Assembly: GCA_028287545.1 (NCBI GenBank)
Contig: JAQBPL010000070.1
Span: 1 to 10,499, forward strand
Origin: Vulcanimicrobiota bacterium
Lineage (GTDB): Bacteria > Eremiobacterota > Eremiobacteria > Baltobacterales > Baltobacteraceae
Direction: 5' to 3'
DNA length: 10,499 nt
The notes beneath the pieces were generated by a model. It saw nothing but the letters and a program-made list of their open reading frames with translations. It did not search any database and had not been told where the DNA came from. This document shows, piece by piece, positions 1 through 7,164 of the stretch (the stretch's first letter is position 1; each line of letters begins with the position of its first letter). The position numbers and the translations under genes were made by a program.

Positions 1-24
1 GTGCAAGTCGTCGCGCTGAAATAG
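1..24 (+). CDS. 3' end of an upstream gene, possibly ribosomal protein L9
   Basis: Only the last seven codons and a TAG stop (22-24) are in the window. They read VQVVALK, an alternating hydrophobic strand. The stop shares its G with the GTG of lonC (TAGTG), the usual sign of translational coupling. L9 (rplI) is suggested because rplI commonly lies just upstream of dnaB in bacteria and L9 proteins often end in such a beta strand. That is context inference, since seven residues cannot identify a protein. The reading frame itself could also be chance. Confidence 0.35.
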   Translation: MQVVALK

Positions 25-1937
25 TGCGACTGAGCGCGGACGAAAAGCTGCGCCGCGAGATCGCGGCGCTGTACGACGTCCTCGCGGAGGCGCTGGGGAC
101 CGAAAAGGTCGTCATGCGCGCCGGCAAGCTCGGCACGCTCAAAGAGATGCGCTCGCAGGCGATCCCGGATCGTCTGCTTGCGCTCTCGCGTCTGGTGTTC
201 GAGGATCCCACCCTCGAGACGCGCCCGGCGAAGGCCCAGTACAAGAAGATGATCGCCGAGATCGAGGATCGCCTGGGCGACCTCGTCGCGCAGCGCGCCG
301 TCGGCGACCGGCTCGAGGCCAAGGTGAACGCGAAGATGATCGCGCGCCACCAGGAGTATTTGCGCGAACTGCGCCTCGAAGCGCTGCGCGAGGACGCCGG
401 CCCCGAGACGCCCGCGACGCAGCAGCGGCTCCACGAACTCGAGGCGCTCGACTCGCGCGGCCTGGCGCGCGCGGCGCTCGACGTCCTGCGCCCGAGGGCG
501 CTCGACCAAGTCGTCGGCCAGGAAGCCGCGATCAAGGCGCTGCTCGCGAAGCTCGCCTCGCCGTACCCGCAGCACGTCATCCTCTACGGTCCGCCCGGCG
601 TCGGCAAGACGACCGTGGCGCGCCTGGCGCTCGAGATCGCGAAGCGGCGCGCGCACGCGCCGTTCGCCGCGAACGCGCCATTCGTCGAGGCCGCCGGCAC
701 GACGCTGCGCTGGGACCATCGCGAGACGACGAACCCCCTGCTGGGCAGCGTGCACGATCCGATCTATCAGGGCGCGCGGCGCGACTTCGCCGACGGCGGC
801 GTCCCCGAGCCGAAACTGGGCCTGGTGACGCGGGCGCACGGCGGCGTGCTGTTCATCGACGAGATCGGCGAGATGGATCCGGCGATGCAGACGCGGCTGC
901 TCAAGGTCCTCGAAGACAAACGCGTCAGCTTCGAATCGTCGTACTACGACGAGCACGATCCCAACGTTCCGGCCTACGTGAAGAAGCTCTTCCGCGACGG
1001 CGCGCCCGCCGAATTCGTGCTGATCGGCGCGACGACGCGCGATCCGGATGCGATCGACGCCGCGATCCGTTCGCGCTGTGCCGCAGTCTACTTCGAACCG
1101 CTCACTCAGACGCAGGTGGCGCGCATCGTGCGCGAAGCGGCGCTGCGCCTCGGCGCCAAAGTCAGCCGGCGCGTGGCGAACATGATCGCGTCATACACGA
1201 TTGAAGGGCGCAAGGCCGTGCAGATTCTCGCCGACGCCTACGGGCACGCGCTCGAACGCAGCGGGGGCGGCCGAGCCGCCGCCGTCCGCGAAGAAGACGT
1301 GCTCGAGGTCGTGCAGGCCGGCCGAATCGTGCAGCACACGACGACGCGCGCGCGGCGCGTCAAAGAGATCGGCAAGGCGCACGGCCTGGGGGTGCTCCAG
1401 TACGTCGGATCAATCGTCGAGATCGAGGCGGCCGCGTTTCCTGCGCGCGAACCGCACAAGGGCGCCGTGCGTTTCAACGACACGGCCGGTTCGATGGCGC
1501 GCGACGCCGTCTTCAACGCGGCATCCGTGATTCGAGCGATCACCGGAACCGACCCGGCCGATTGGGATCTGCACGTGAACGTCGTCGGGGGCGGGAACAT
1601 CGACGGTCCTTCGGCCGGCCTTGCGTTCTTTTTGGCACTGCACAGCGCCCTGGCCCGCGTCGCCCTGCCGCAGGACGTCGCGGTCACCGGGGAGGTCTCG
1701 CTCGCGGGCAACGTCCGCGCCGTCGGCGGGGTGGTGGAAAAACTGTATGCTGCGCGACAGGCTGGGATGCGGGCCATCGTGATCCCGCGCGAGAATGCGC
1801 GGGAGATCGAGGCGACGCCCGAGGGTATCGAAGTCGTCCCGGTCGGCACGGTCGTCGAGGCGCTCGCGGCACTCGGCCTGCGCGTTCCGGTCCCACCCGC
1901 GCTCCGCTCCCGTTCCCGCACGAGGGTTTCCCGGTGA
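24..1937 (+). CDS. lonC: LonC-type ATP-dependent protease (Lon family, S16)
   Basis: Cytoplasmic AAA+ protease that should unfold and degrade proteins with a Ser-Lys dyad. The 637 residues fall into three parts. Residues 1-150 are a charged, helix-prone N-terminal region unlike the LAN domain of LonA. Next comes an AAA+ module with Walker A GPPGVGKT (189-196), Walker B VLFIDE (275-280), sensor-1 GATTRDP (335-341) and an arginine-finger stretch IRSRC (348-352). The C-terminal S16 domain has catalytic Ser530 in GPSAG and Lys573 in GGVVEK. The stretch after Walker B (LLKVLEDKRVSFESSYYDEHD) is typical of the LonC family first noted in spore formers, and the length fits. The GTG start is chosen for its one-base overlap with the upstream TAG. 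No Shine-Dalgarno is obvious and the frame stays open to the window edge, so a longer N-terminus is possible. The 3' end overlaps dnaB by four bases. Confidence 0.9.
   Translation: MRLSADEKLRREIAALYDVLAEALGTEKVVMRAGKLGTLKEMRSQAIPDRLLALSRLVFEDPTLETRPAKAQYKKMIAEIEDRLGDLVAQRAVGDRLEAKVNAKMIARHQEYLRELRLEALREDAGPETPATQQRLHELEALDSRGLARAALDVLRPRALDQVVGQEAAIKALLAKLASPYPQHVILYGPPGVGKTTVARLALEIAKRRAHAPFAANAPFVEAAGTTLRWDHRETTNPLLGSVHDPIYQGARRDFADGGVPEPKLGLVTRAHGGVLFIDEIGEMDPAMQTRLLKVLEDKRVSFESSYYDEHDPNVPAYVKKLFRDGAPAEFVLIGATTRDPDAIDAAIRSRCAAVYFEPLTQTQVARIVREAALRLGAKVSRRVANMIASYTIEGRKAVQILADAYGHALERSGGGRAAAVREEDVLEVVQAGRIVQHTTTRARRVKEIGKAHGLGVLQYVGSIVEIEAAAFPAREPHKGAVRFNDTAGSMARDAVFNAASVIRAITGTDPADWDLHVNVVGGGNIDGPSAGLAFFLALHSALARVALPQDVAVTGEVSLAGNVRAVGGVVEKLYAARQAGMRAIVIPRENAREIEATPEGIEVVPVGTVVEALAALGLRVPVPPALRSRSRTRVSR
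1922..1926 (+). promoter_or_regulatory. Ribosome binding site of dnaB
   Basis: GAGGG lies inside the 3' end of lonC, seven bases before the GTG at 1934. Together with the GTGA stop/start overlap it decides the dnaB start and rules out the longer open frame that begins inside lonC. Confidence 0.7.
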
Positions 1938-4567
1938 ACGTCGCTTCGTTCGTCTCCAGCGTCGACCGCATTCCGCCCAACAATCTCGAGGCGGAGATGG
2001 CCTTGCTCGGCTCGATCCTGGTCGACAAGGAGATGATGGCGACGGTCAGCGAGATCGTGATGCCGGCCGATTTCCACGCGCCGCTGCACGAGACGATCTA
2101 TCTCGCGCTCTACGCGCTGTATGAACGCGGCGAACCGCTCGACAAAGTCGCGCTCGCGGGCGAACTCAAGAATCGCGGACTGCTCGACAAGATCGGCGGG
2201 ATGGCGTACGTCAACTCGTTGATGGATACGGTGCCGACTGCCGCGTCGGCCGAGTACTACGCGCGCATCGTGCGCGAAAAGGCCAGCCTGCGCGGCCTCA
2301 TTCACGCGGGGACGCAGATCACCCAGCTCGGTTTCGAATCCGAAGACGACGTGCCGGGCGCGCTCGACCGTGCCGAGCAGGTCGTCTACGAAGTCGGCAA
2401 CCGCAGCGACCGCAACGCGTTCGCGACCGTCCCGTCGCTGCTGTTGGGCGTGTTCCAGTCGCTCGAACGCCGTCACGAGCAGAAGGGCGACCGCACCGGC
2501 GTCACGTCGGGCTATCGCGACATCGACGATTATACGGCCGGCTGGCAGCCCGGCAACCTGGTGATCCTCGCCGCGCGCCCCGCAATGGGCAAGACGTCAC
2601 TCGCGCTCAACATGGCCGTGGCCGCTGCGAAGGACGAGAAGAAGCCCGTCGCCGTGTTCTCGCTCGAAATGACGAAGCAGGAGCTCGTGGAGCGCCTGCT
2701 CTCGTCCGAGGCGCGGCTCGACGCCTCGAAGCTGCGACGCGGCGCGATCGCGGACCGCGATTGGGAGAAGATCGGCCACGCGATGGGCGTGCTGCACGAG
2801 CTCCCGATCTATCTCGACGATTCCGGCGCCGTCACCGTCACCGAGATCCGCAGCCGCCTGCGCCGTCTCAAGAGCGCCCACGGTCTGGCCTGCGTCTACA
2901 TCGACTATCTCCAGCTCGTGCGCCCCTCGACGATGGGCCGCCAAGTGAACCGCAACGAAGAGCTCTCCGACATCTGCCGCACGCTCAAAGCGACCGCGAA
3001 AGATCTCGAAGTCCCGATCGTCGCGCTCGCCCAGCTGAACCGCGCCGTGGAAACGCGCGCCGACAAACGGCCGCTATTGTCAGATTTGCGCGACTGCTTG
3101 GCGGGCGAGGCTCTCGTGACGAACGCCCAGAGCGGCGAACGCGTCACCGTGCGGGACATCGTTGAAAAGGGACTGCGCTTCGACGTCTGGGCCGTCGACG
3201 ATCGGATGCGACTCGTGCGCCGCCCCATCACCGATGCGTGGACCGTCGGCGAAAAGACGGTTCATACGGTCCGAACCAAGAGTGGACGACAGATCCGGTG
3301 CACGGATGGGCACCGTTTCCTGACGGTCTCCGGGTGGTCGACGCTGCGCGACCTCGCCCCGGGTCGAGCGATTGCGGTGCCGCGCCGGTACGACGCCCCC
3401 TCGCAAGGCCACGGGGAAATGTCGGCCGACCGGGCGCTCCTGCTGGGCTGGCTGATCGGGGATGGACACCTCGGCGGCAGCGCCGCGCTCACCGTCGCTT
3501 CGGCCGAAGAGGCCGAACTCGCAGTACAACTCGCGATTTCCGAATTCTCGCTCCAGCCGATTGTGAAACCCGAAAACGCCCGGACTACCGCGAAGCGCGT
3601 GGTTTTGACGACTGGCCGACAGTGCGGTGCCGGAAAGAATCCGCTGACGCGCTGGCTGCGTGACCTGAAGATCTGGAAAAAAACTGGTGCTGCGAAGTCA
3701 GTACCGGAAGAGATCGCCTCACAGTCGGATGACGTCGTGGCGGCCTTCCTTCGAGGTCTTTATCACGCCGACGGAAGCCTGTCGCGCAGAGCGACCTCCT
3801 CGCGGGCGACAGTGCGGCTGTCGACGATCAGCGAGCGCCTCGCGCGCGACGTCCAGCATCTCCTGCTGCGGTTCGGCATCAACGCAATCTTGAAGTGCGA
3901 CACACGCAACATCGGCGGTTTCCGGACCAGCACGAAGGCAATGTGGACGCTGTCCCTCATGGAGCGCGCTTCGGTCTGCGCTTTCATGGAACGGATCGGA
4001 TTCCTTGGTGACAAGCACGCTCGCGCCATAGCGAAGCTCGTCTTGGTGAAGAACAACGACGCGTCGCAGTTCGACCGCATCCCACTCGAGGTGAACGGAC
4101 ACGTTCGCGTCTTGCGAGACGAGCGCGACCTCTCGCACGCTAAACTCGGGTGGCGCGACCAGGGTAAGGCGATGTCGCGATCGACGTGCGCGATGCTGGC
4201 CGAACGCCTCGATGACGATTTCCTCGATGCGCTCGGAACGTCGGACGTACTTTGGGATCCCATAGTCTCGGTCGAGGCTCGGGGGATTGAGACGGTCTAC
4301 GACATCACCGTCGACGAGCTCCACAACTTCTGCGTGGACGATATCGTGACCCATAATTCGGGGGCCATCGAGCAAGAAGCCGATATCGTGACGTTTTTGT
4401 ATCGCGATGTCTATTACAACAAAGAGACGTCGGCGGAACCGGACAAGACGGAATTGATCATCGCGAAACATCGCAACGGGAAGGTCGGGACCATTCCGCT
4501 GCGATTCCAGCCGGAGCACACGCTGTTCCTCGCATACGGCGACGAGTCGCACTACCCCAACCCTTAG
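1934..4567 (+). CDS. dnaB: Replicative DNA helicase DnaB containing an intein
   Basis: Hexameric 5'-3' helicase that unwinds DNA ahead of the replisome. The precursor is 877 residues. Exteins 1-387 and 809-877 join to a 456-residue mature protein, normal for DnaB. The N-terminal domain opens with RIPPNNLEAEMALLGSIL. The RecA-like domain has Walker A ARPAMGKT (214-221), Walker B VYIDYLQ (321-327, Asp324) and, in the C-extein, the KxR arginine-finger motif KHR (845-847). Splicing restores the conserved segment LSDLRD-SGAIEQEAD. The GTG start overlaps the lonC stop (GTGA) and has GAGGG seven bases upstream (1922-1926). The same frame is open to 1562, but that part only mirrors lonC. Without splicing the helicase would be interrupted beside its ATPase core, so an active intein is implied. 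It is co-transcribed with lonC and the two following genes, judging by spacing. Confidence 0.96.
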   Translation: MNVASFVSSVDRIPPNNLEAEMALLGSILVDKEMMATVSEIVMPADFHAPLHETIYLALYALYERGEPLDKVALAGELKNRGLLDKIGGMAYVNSLMDTVPTAASAEYYARIVREKASLRGLIHAGTQITQLGFESEDDVPGALDRAEQVVYEVGNRSDRNAFATVPSLLLGVFQSLERRHEQKGDRTGVTSGYRDIDDYTAGWQPGNLVILAARPAMGKTSLALNMAVAAAKDEKKPVAVFSLEMTKQELVERLLSSEARLDASKLRRGAIADRDWEKIGHAMGVLHELPIYLDDSGAVTVTEIRSRLRRLKSAHGLACVYIDYLQLVRPSTMGRQVNRNEELSDICRTLKATAKDLEVPIVALAQLNRAVETRADKRPLLSDLRDCLAGEALVTNAQSGERVTVRDIVEKGLRFDVWAVDDRMRLVRRPITDAWTVGEKTVHTVRTKSGRQIRCTDGHRFLTVSGWSTLRDLAPGRAIAVPRRYDAPSQGHGEMSADRALLLGWLIGDGHLGGSAALTVASAEEAELAVQLAISEFSLQPIVKPENARTTAKRVVLTTGRQCGAGKNPLTRWLRDLKIWKKTGAAKSVPEEIASQSDDVVAAFLRGLYHADGSLSRRATSSRATVRLSTISERLARDVQHLLLRFGINAILKCDTRNIGGFRTSTKAMWTLSLMERASVCAFMERIGFLGDKHARAIAKLVLVKNNDASQFDRIPLEVNGHVRVLRDERDLSHAKLGWRDQGKAMSRSTCAMLAERLDDDFLDALGTSDVLWDPIVSVEARGIETVYDITVDELHNFCVDDIVTHNSGAIEQEADIVTFLYRDVYYNKETSAEPDKTELIIAKHRNGKVGTIPLRFQPEHTLFLAYGDESHYPNP
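3095..4357 (+). mobile_element. DnaB intein with LAGLIDADG homing endonuclease
   Basis: In-frame protein intron of 421 residues (DnaB 388-808) that should excise itself and ligate the exteins. Splicing parts: Cys1 in CLAGEALV, block B T70-D-G-H73, and a C-terminal block ending in VTHN with penultimate His420 and Asn421, followed by Ser as the +1 nucleophile. The ends resemble the DnaB inteins of Rhodothermus and Synechocystis as I remember them (CLAG/CISG start, WDPIVSIE-like and HNF...HN end). A homing endonuclease is inserted between the splicing halves, with LAGLIDADG motifs LLLGWLIGDG (115-124, Asp123) and FLRGLYHADG (218-227, Asp226). No frameshift or stop is present, and all key splicing and both endonuclease acidic residues are kept, so both activities may be intact. 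The intein sits between RD and SG of the helicase motif LRDSGAIEQ. Boundaries are firm because removal restores the DnaB consensus exactly. Confidence 0.96.
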
Positions 4568-4583
4568 GAAGAAGAGCAAAGGA

Positions 4584-4919
4584 ATGCATGCGACGAGCGG
4601 TATCGTCCCCTCCGAACTGACGCTCGGCGTCTCCGACATCGACACGACCGAAACGTTCTACCGCGACGTCTTGGGCGTGGAACCCGTCCGGCACGGCGAT
4701 GCCATCCGCATCACGTTCGGCGACTTCACGCTCGTCTTCGAACACGCTCCGCCGACCGAGCGTGCCAAGTTCGAGCTCGCGCTGCGCGTCCTCGACCCCG
4801 GCGCGCTCGAAGTGATCGCGGAGCGGGCCGGTGCCAAGACCTACGACCGCGACGGCGGCGGGCGCGCGCTGTTCGTGACCGACCCCGACCATTACACGAT
4901 CGAAGTCTTCGCCCGCTGA
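4584..4919 (+). CDS. VOC/glyoxalase-fold protein
   Basis: A 111-residue member of the vicinal oxygen chelate superfamily with two beta-alpha-beta-beta-beta repeats: SELTLGVSDIDTTETFYRDVLG at the N-terminus (10-31, written here only as a landmark) and ALFVTDPDHYTIEVF (95-109) at the C-terminus. Family members are dioxygenases, lyases, glyoxalases or drug-binding proteins, and nothing here tells which. The first metal ligand position of many VOC enzymes (His before the first strand) holds Glu11, while Glu107 fits the last ligand, so metal binding is uncertain. The ATG start lies 16 bases after dnaB with a GAAGAG stretch (4571-4576) seven bases upstream. An overlapping ATG at 4588 is in another frame. 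It probably belongs to the dnaB transcription unit. Substrate unknown. Confidence 0.8.
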   Translation: MHATSGIVPSELTLGVSDIDTTETFYRDVLGVEPVRHGDAIRITFGDFTLVFEHAPPTERAKFELALRVLDPGALEVIAERAGAKTYDRDGGGRALFVTDPDHYTIEVFAR

Positions 4920-4926
4920 CCGCAGC

Positions 4927-5637
4927 GTGAAGCCGCCCCGGATTCTGGTCAGCGTCTCGCGCGGCCAAGACCCCGTCGAGTATTTCGAGGCGCTGCGCGA
5001 AGCCGGCGGCGAGCCGGTGCGGATCGAACCCGGCGCCGACGTGCTGCGCGCGCTGAGCGATGCGCGCGCACTTCTGGTGACCGGCGGTGTCGACGTCGAT
5101 CCGGCGTCATATGGCGCACCTCCGTCGCCGTTGGTGACCGGCGTCGAGCCGGAACGCGATCGGCTCGAAACCGAATTATTGCGCGCCGCGCGCGAGCGCG
5201 GGATGCCGACGCTGTGCATCTGTCGCGGGCTGCAGATCGCGAACGTCGCCTTCGGCGGGACGCTCATCGCGGACATCCCAAAGGCGCTCGGCGATCGGGC
5301 GACGGTTCGCCACGAAGTGCGCCTCGCCACTACCCGTACCGACCGGGGCCTCATCGCCGAGCACGTGGTACGGATTGAGCCCGACAGCCGGCTGGCGGCC
5401 ATCGTGGGGACGACCGAACTCGTCACCGGCGCGCGCCACCACCAATCCGCCGACGTCTGCGCCGCCGACTTGCGCATCGTCGGGCGCACGGCGGACGGTA
5501 TCGTGGAAGCCCTCGAAGCCCGCTTCGCCTCCCCGTTCTGGCTCGCTGTGCAGTGGCATCCGGAATCGACGAGAGCGCTCGACGACGGTGCGAGCCGCGC
5601 GATCTTCCGGAGCTTCGTCGACGCAAGCGCGGCGTGA
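4927..5637 (+). CDS. Class I glutamine amidotransferase-like hydrolase (peptidase C26, PuuD type)
   Basis: A 236-residue cytoplasmic hydrolase of the gamma-glutamyl-gamma-aminobutyrate hydrolase family, which cleaves gamma-glutamyl amide bonds. The catalytic triad can be read: nucleophile Cys99 in CICRGLQ, His211 and Glu213 in VQWHPES. Other family marks are LLVTGGVDVDPASYG (49-63) and the HHQSADV stretch (171-177). In enterobacteria PuuD works in putrescine breakdown, but no other putrescine genes are in the window, so the real substrate is open and I give no symbol. The GTG start is only seven bases after the VOC stop and has no clear Shine-Dalgarno, which suggests translation coupled to the preceding gene. 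It is the last gene of the left + strand unit and runs convergently into the secreted-protein gene with 12 bases between, where I see no hairpin-and-T terminator. Confidence 0.85.
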   Translation: MKPPRILVSVSRGQDPVEYFEALREAGGEPVRIEPGADVLRALSDARALLVTGGVDVDPASYGAPPSPLVTGVEPERDRLETELLRAARERGMPTLCICRGLQIANVAFGGTLIADIPKALGDRATVRHEVRLATTRTDRGLIAEHVVRIEPDSRLAAIVGTTELVTGARHHQSADVCAADLRIVGRTADGIVEALEARFASPFWLAVQWHPESTRALDDGASRAIFRSFVDASAA

Positions 5638-5649
5638 GCACCGTGCGCT

Positions 5650-6114
5650 CTAAGCGTGCACGAACTGGCCCCAGAGCCGAAAGCCCATCCCAGGTACCGT
5701 GGAGGTGGAGCAGGCGAACCCACGGCGTGTGAAATGACCCGTATAGCGCTGGTTGCCGATCTGAAGCGTTAGGTTTCCGTCTGGGGTACGGTTCCCCGTG
5801 ACGGCCTGCACGGTGCCGTTGTCCGGCTCGTATCGTCCCTCGATCGTTTTGTCAGGATTGAACGTCAGCGTCATCGTCCCGAACACGACGTTGAAGTTAT
5901 CGATCCCGTAGTAGTCGACGGCTGCCGGGCCGAGAAACGTCTTGTACGCGAACGTGACGCGCTGATTCGGCGGCGGCGTCGGTGCAGCCGGGAACGTATC
6001 GCCGGCGGACGGAGACGGCGACGTGGCCGCGACGACGGGCGGCGCGGCCGGCGAAACGACCAGCACCGCGAAGACCGCGAACGCAAGCTTCACGAGTCGG
6101 CAAAGAGGATCCAT
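5650..6114 (-). CDS. Small secreted protein of unknown function
   Basis: I do not recognise a family. The 154-residue product starts with MDPLCRLVKL, a hydrophobic core (10-20) and a likely signal-peptidase I site near VVAA (27-30), so export is expected. A Ser/Thr/Pro/Ala-rich linker (31-52) follows, then about 100 residues rich in Thr, Asn, Gly and aromatic residues with alternating polar and hydrophobic stretches, suggestive of a beta-sheet domain. It has one cysteine in the mature part (Cys135). Cys5 is in the cationic N-region and does not make a lipobox. The frame extends 13 codons further upstream, but the ATG at 6114 has AAGGAG at 6122-6127 with a seven-base spacer, so it is preferred. 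It lies downstream of yeiH on the same strand. Confidence 0.75.
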   Translation of the reverse strand: MDPLCRLVKLAFAVFAVLVVSPAAPPVVAATSPSPSAGDTFPAAPTPPPNQRVTFAYKTFLGPAAVDYYGIDNFNVVFGTMTLTFNPDKTIEGRYEPDNGTVQAVTGNRTPDGNLTLQIGNQRYTGHFTRRGFACSTSTVPGMGFRLWGQFVHA

Positions 6115-6121
6115 ATCGAGG

Positions 6122-6127
6122 CTCCTT
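6122..6127 (-). promoter_or_regulatory. Ribosome binding site of the secreted-protein gene
   Basis: AAGGAG on the minus strand, seven bases before the ATG at 6114. It is the reason for choosing that start over the longer open frame. Confidence 0.75.
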
Positions 6128-6147
6128 GCCGGTACTCTTACCCGTCG

Positions 6148-6185
6148 CGACAAGCGCGCGCTTCGACAAGCTCAGCGTGACAATG
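6148..6185. repeat. REP-like intergenic repeat
   Basis: The gap between yeiH and the secreted-protein gene holds CGCTTCGACAAGCTCAGCG (6159-6177), followed by TGACA. I know closely similar phrases (TTCGACAAGCTCAG.GTGA) as dispersed intergenic repeats in several GC-rich bacteria. Local structure supports a folding element: AAGCGCGCGCTT (6152-6163) is a perfect 12-base palindrome, GCTTCGACAAGC (6160-6171) can form a 4-bp hairpin, and CGACAAGC occurs twice (6148-6155 and 6164-6171). Only this one copy is in the window, so dispersion is not shown. Its position after yeiH would suit an mRNA 3' end or processing site. Confidence 0.5.
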
Positions 6186-6197
6186 TCCCGTCGGGGC

Positions 6198-7139
6198 TTA
6201 CAATCCCGTCAGCCGTTGCAGCGCCAGAGAGGAGAGTGCGACGGCGACCCAGAGGATGAAGCCGAGGGCGAGCGGGCGGGCGCCGGCGCGCAGCAGCCGC
6301 TGCAATTCGGTTTGCAGGCCGATCGCGGCGAGGGCCACGGCGATGAGGAACGTCGAGACGATCCCGACGCCGGCGTGCCAGCCGGCGGGGATCATGCCGG
6401 CGCCGCTGGCGAGCGCGGCGACCAGAAACCACAGGATGAACCACGGCACGATTTGTTTCCACGGAAACGGCCCGCTCGTTCCTTGGCTGCGCGCGCGCAG
6501 CAGCACGATCCCGGCGACGATCGGCAGAATCATCGTCGCGCGCGTGAGCTTGACGATCGTCGCGTACGCGCCGGCCTGCTGCCCGTACACGTATCCCGCG
6601 GCGACGACCGACGACGTGTCGTTGATCGCCGTGCCGGCCCAGAGGCCGAACTGGTCTTGCGTCATCTGCAGCGCATGGCCGATCGGCGGAAAGACGAGCA
6701 CCGCGACGATGTTGTAGAAGAAGACCGTCGCGATCGCAAGCGCAATGTCGGCTTCTTCGGGTTCGATGACCGACGACACCGCGGCGATCGCCGACGCGCC
6801 GCAGATCGCGGTGCCGACGCCGATCAGCGTGCGCAGCACTTGCTTTAATCCCAGTAGGCGGCCGACGAGCGGTGCCAGGATCAGCGCGACGGCGATCGTG
6901 CCCAGCGTTACCGGAAGCGTGCCGAGTCCGGTGCGGACCACGGCGGCAAAGGACAGGCCAAGGCCCGAGAGCACGATCGCGGCCTGCAGGACCGTGCGGG
7001 CGGAGAACGCGATCCCGGGTCGACATCGTTCCGGCAACGGACCGAATGCCCGCACCGCGATGCCGAGCACGATCGCCAGCACCGGCGAACCCAGCAGCGG
7101 GACGAACGGCGCCAGCAACGTCGCGACCAGCGCGACCAC
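6198..7139 (-). CDS. YeiH/UPF0324-family inner-membrane protein, putative sulfate exporter
   Basis: A 313-residue polytopic membrane protein made almost wholly of hydrophobic segments (about ten, roughly 3-28, 46-66, 75-95, 104-123, 131-150, 167-186, 199-213, 231-247, 258-276 and 289-306). Family signatures are GVGTAICGASAIAA (107-120), WAGTAINDTSSVVAAG (167-182) and KLTRATMILP (197-206). The family is usually annotated as putative sulfate exporter, though direct transport evidence is thin. The GTG at 7139 is the first standard start in the open frame and has only a distant GGGGA upstream. The residues encoded just before it (KLPGIVAAAV) look like natural membrane-helix sequence, so the true start may be further upstream within the preceding gene. 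It follows the carbonic-anhydrase-like gene by 25 bases and is probably co-transcribed with it. Confidence 0.87.
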   Translation of the reverse strand: MVALVATLLAPFVPLLGSPVLAIVLGIAVRAFGPLPERCRPGIAFSARTVLQAAIVLSGLGLSFAAVVRTGLGTLPVTLGTIAVALILAPLVGRLLGLKQVLRTLIGVGTAICGASAIAAVSSVIEPEEADIALAIATVFFYNIVAVLVFPPIGHALQMTQDQFGLWAGTAINDTSSVVAAGYVYGQQAGAYATIVKLTRATMILPIVAGIVLLRARSQGTSGPFPWKQIVPWFILWFLVAALASGAGMIPAGWHAGVGIVSTFLIAVALAAIGLQTELQRLLRAGARPLALGFILWVAVALSSLALQRLTGL

Positions 7140-7164
7140 TGCTGCTGCGACGATCCCCGGGAGC

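Noticed and set aside
1562..1933. Upstream extension of the dnaB frame inside lonC
   Set aside because: Encodes Arg/Gly-rich sequence in another frame of lonC; the DnaB N-terminus, GAGGG and GTGA overlap all place the start at 1934.
1238..2476. 412-codon minus-strand open frame across lonC and dnaB
   Set aside because: It lies antisense to two well-identified genes; its product is Arg/Asp/His-rich low-complexity sequence typical of a GC-rich shadow frame.
4458..5723. 421-codon minus-strand open frame
   Set aside because: Antisense to the end of dnaB, the VOC gene and the PuuD-like gene, all of which have family motifs; the product is Ser/Arg/Ala-rich with no domain.
6185..6197. Possible terminator hairpin after yeiH
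   Set aside because: Only a 3-4 bp GC stem and no T-run; too weak to call.
5982..6848. 288-codon plus-strand open frame
   Set aside because: Antisense to the secreted-protein and YeiH genes; composition is Arg/Asp-rich with no motif.
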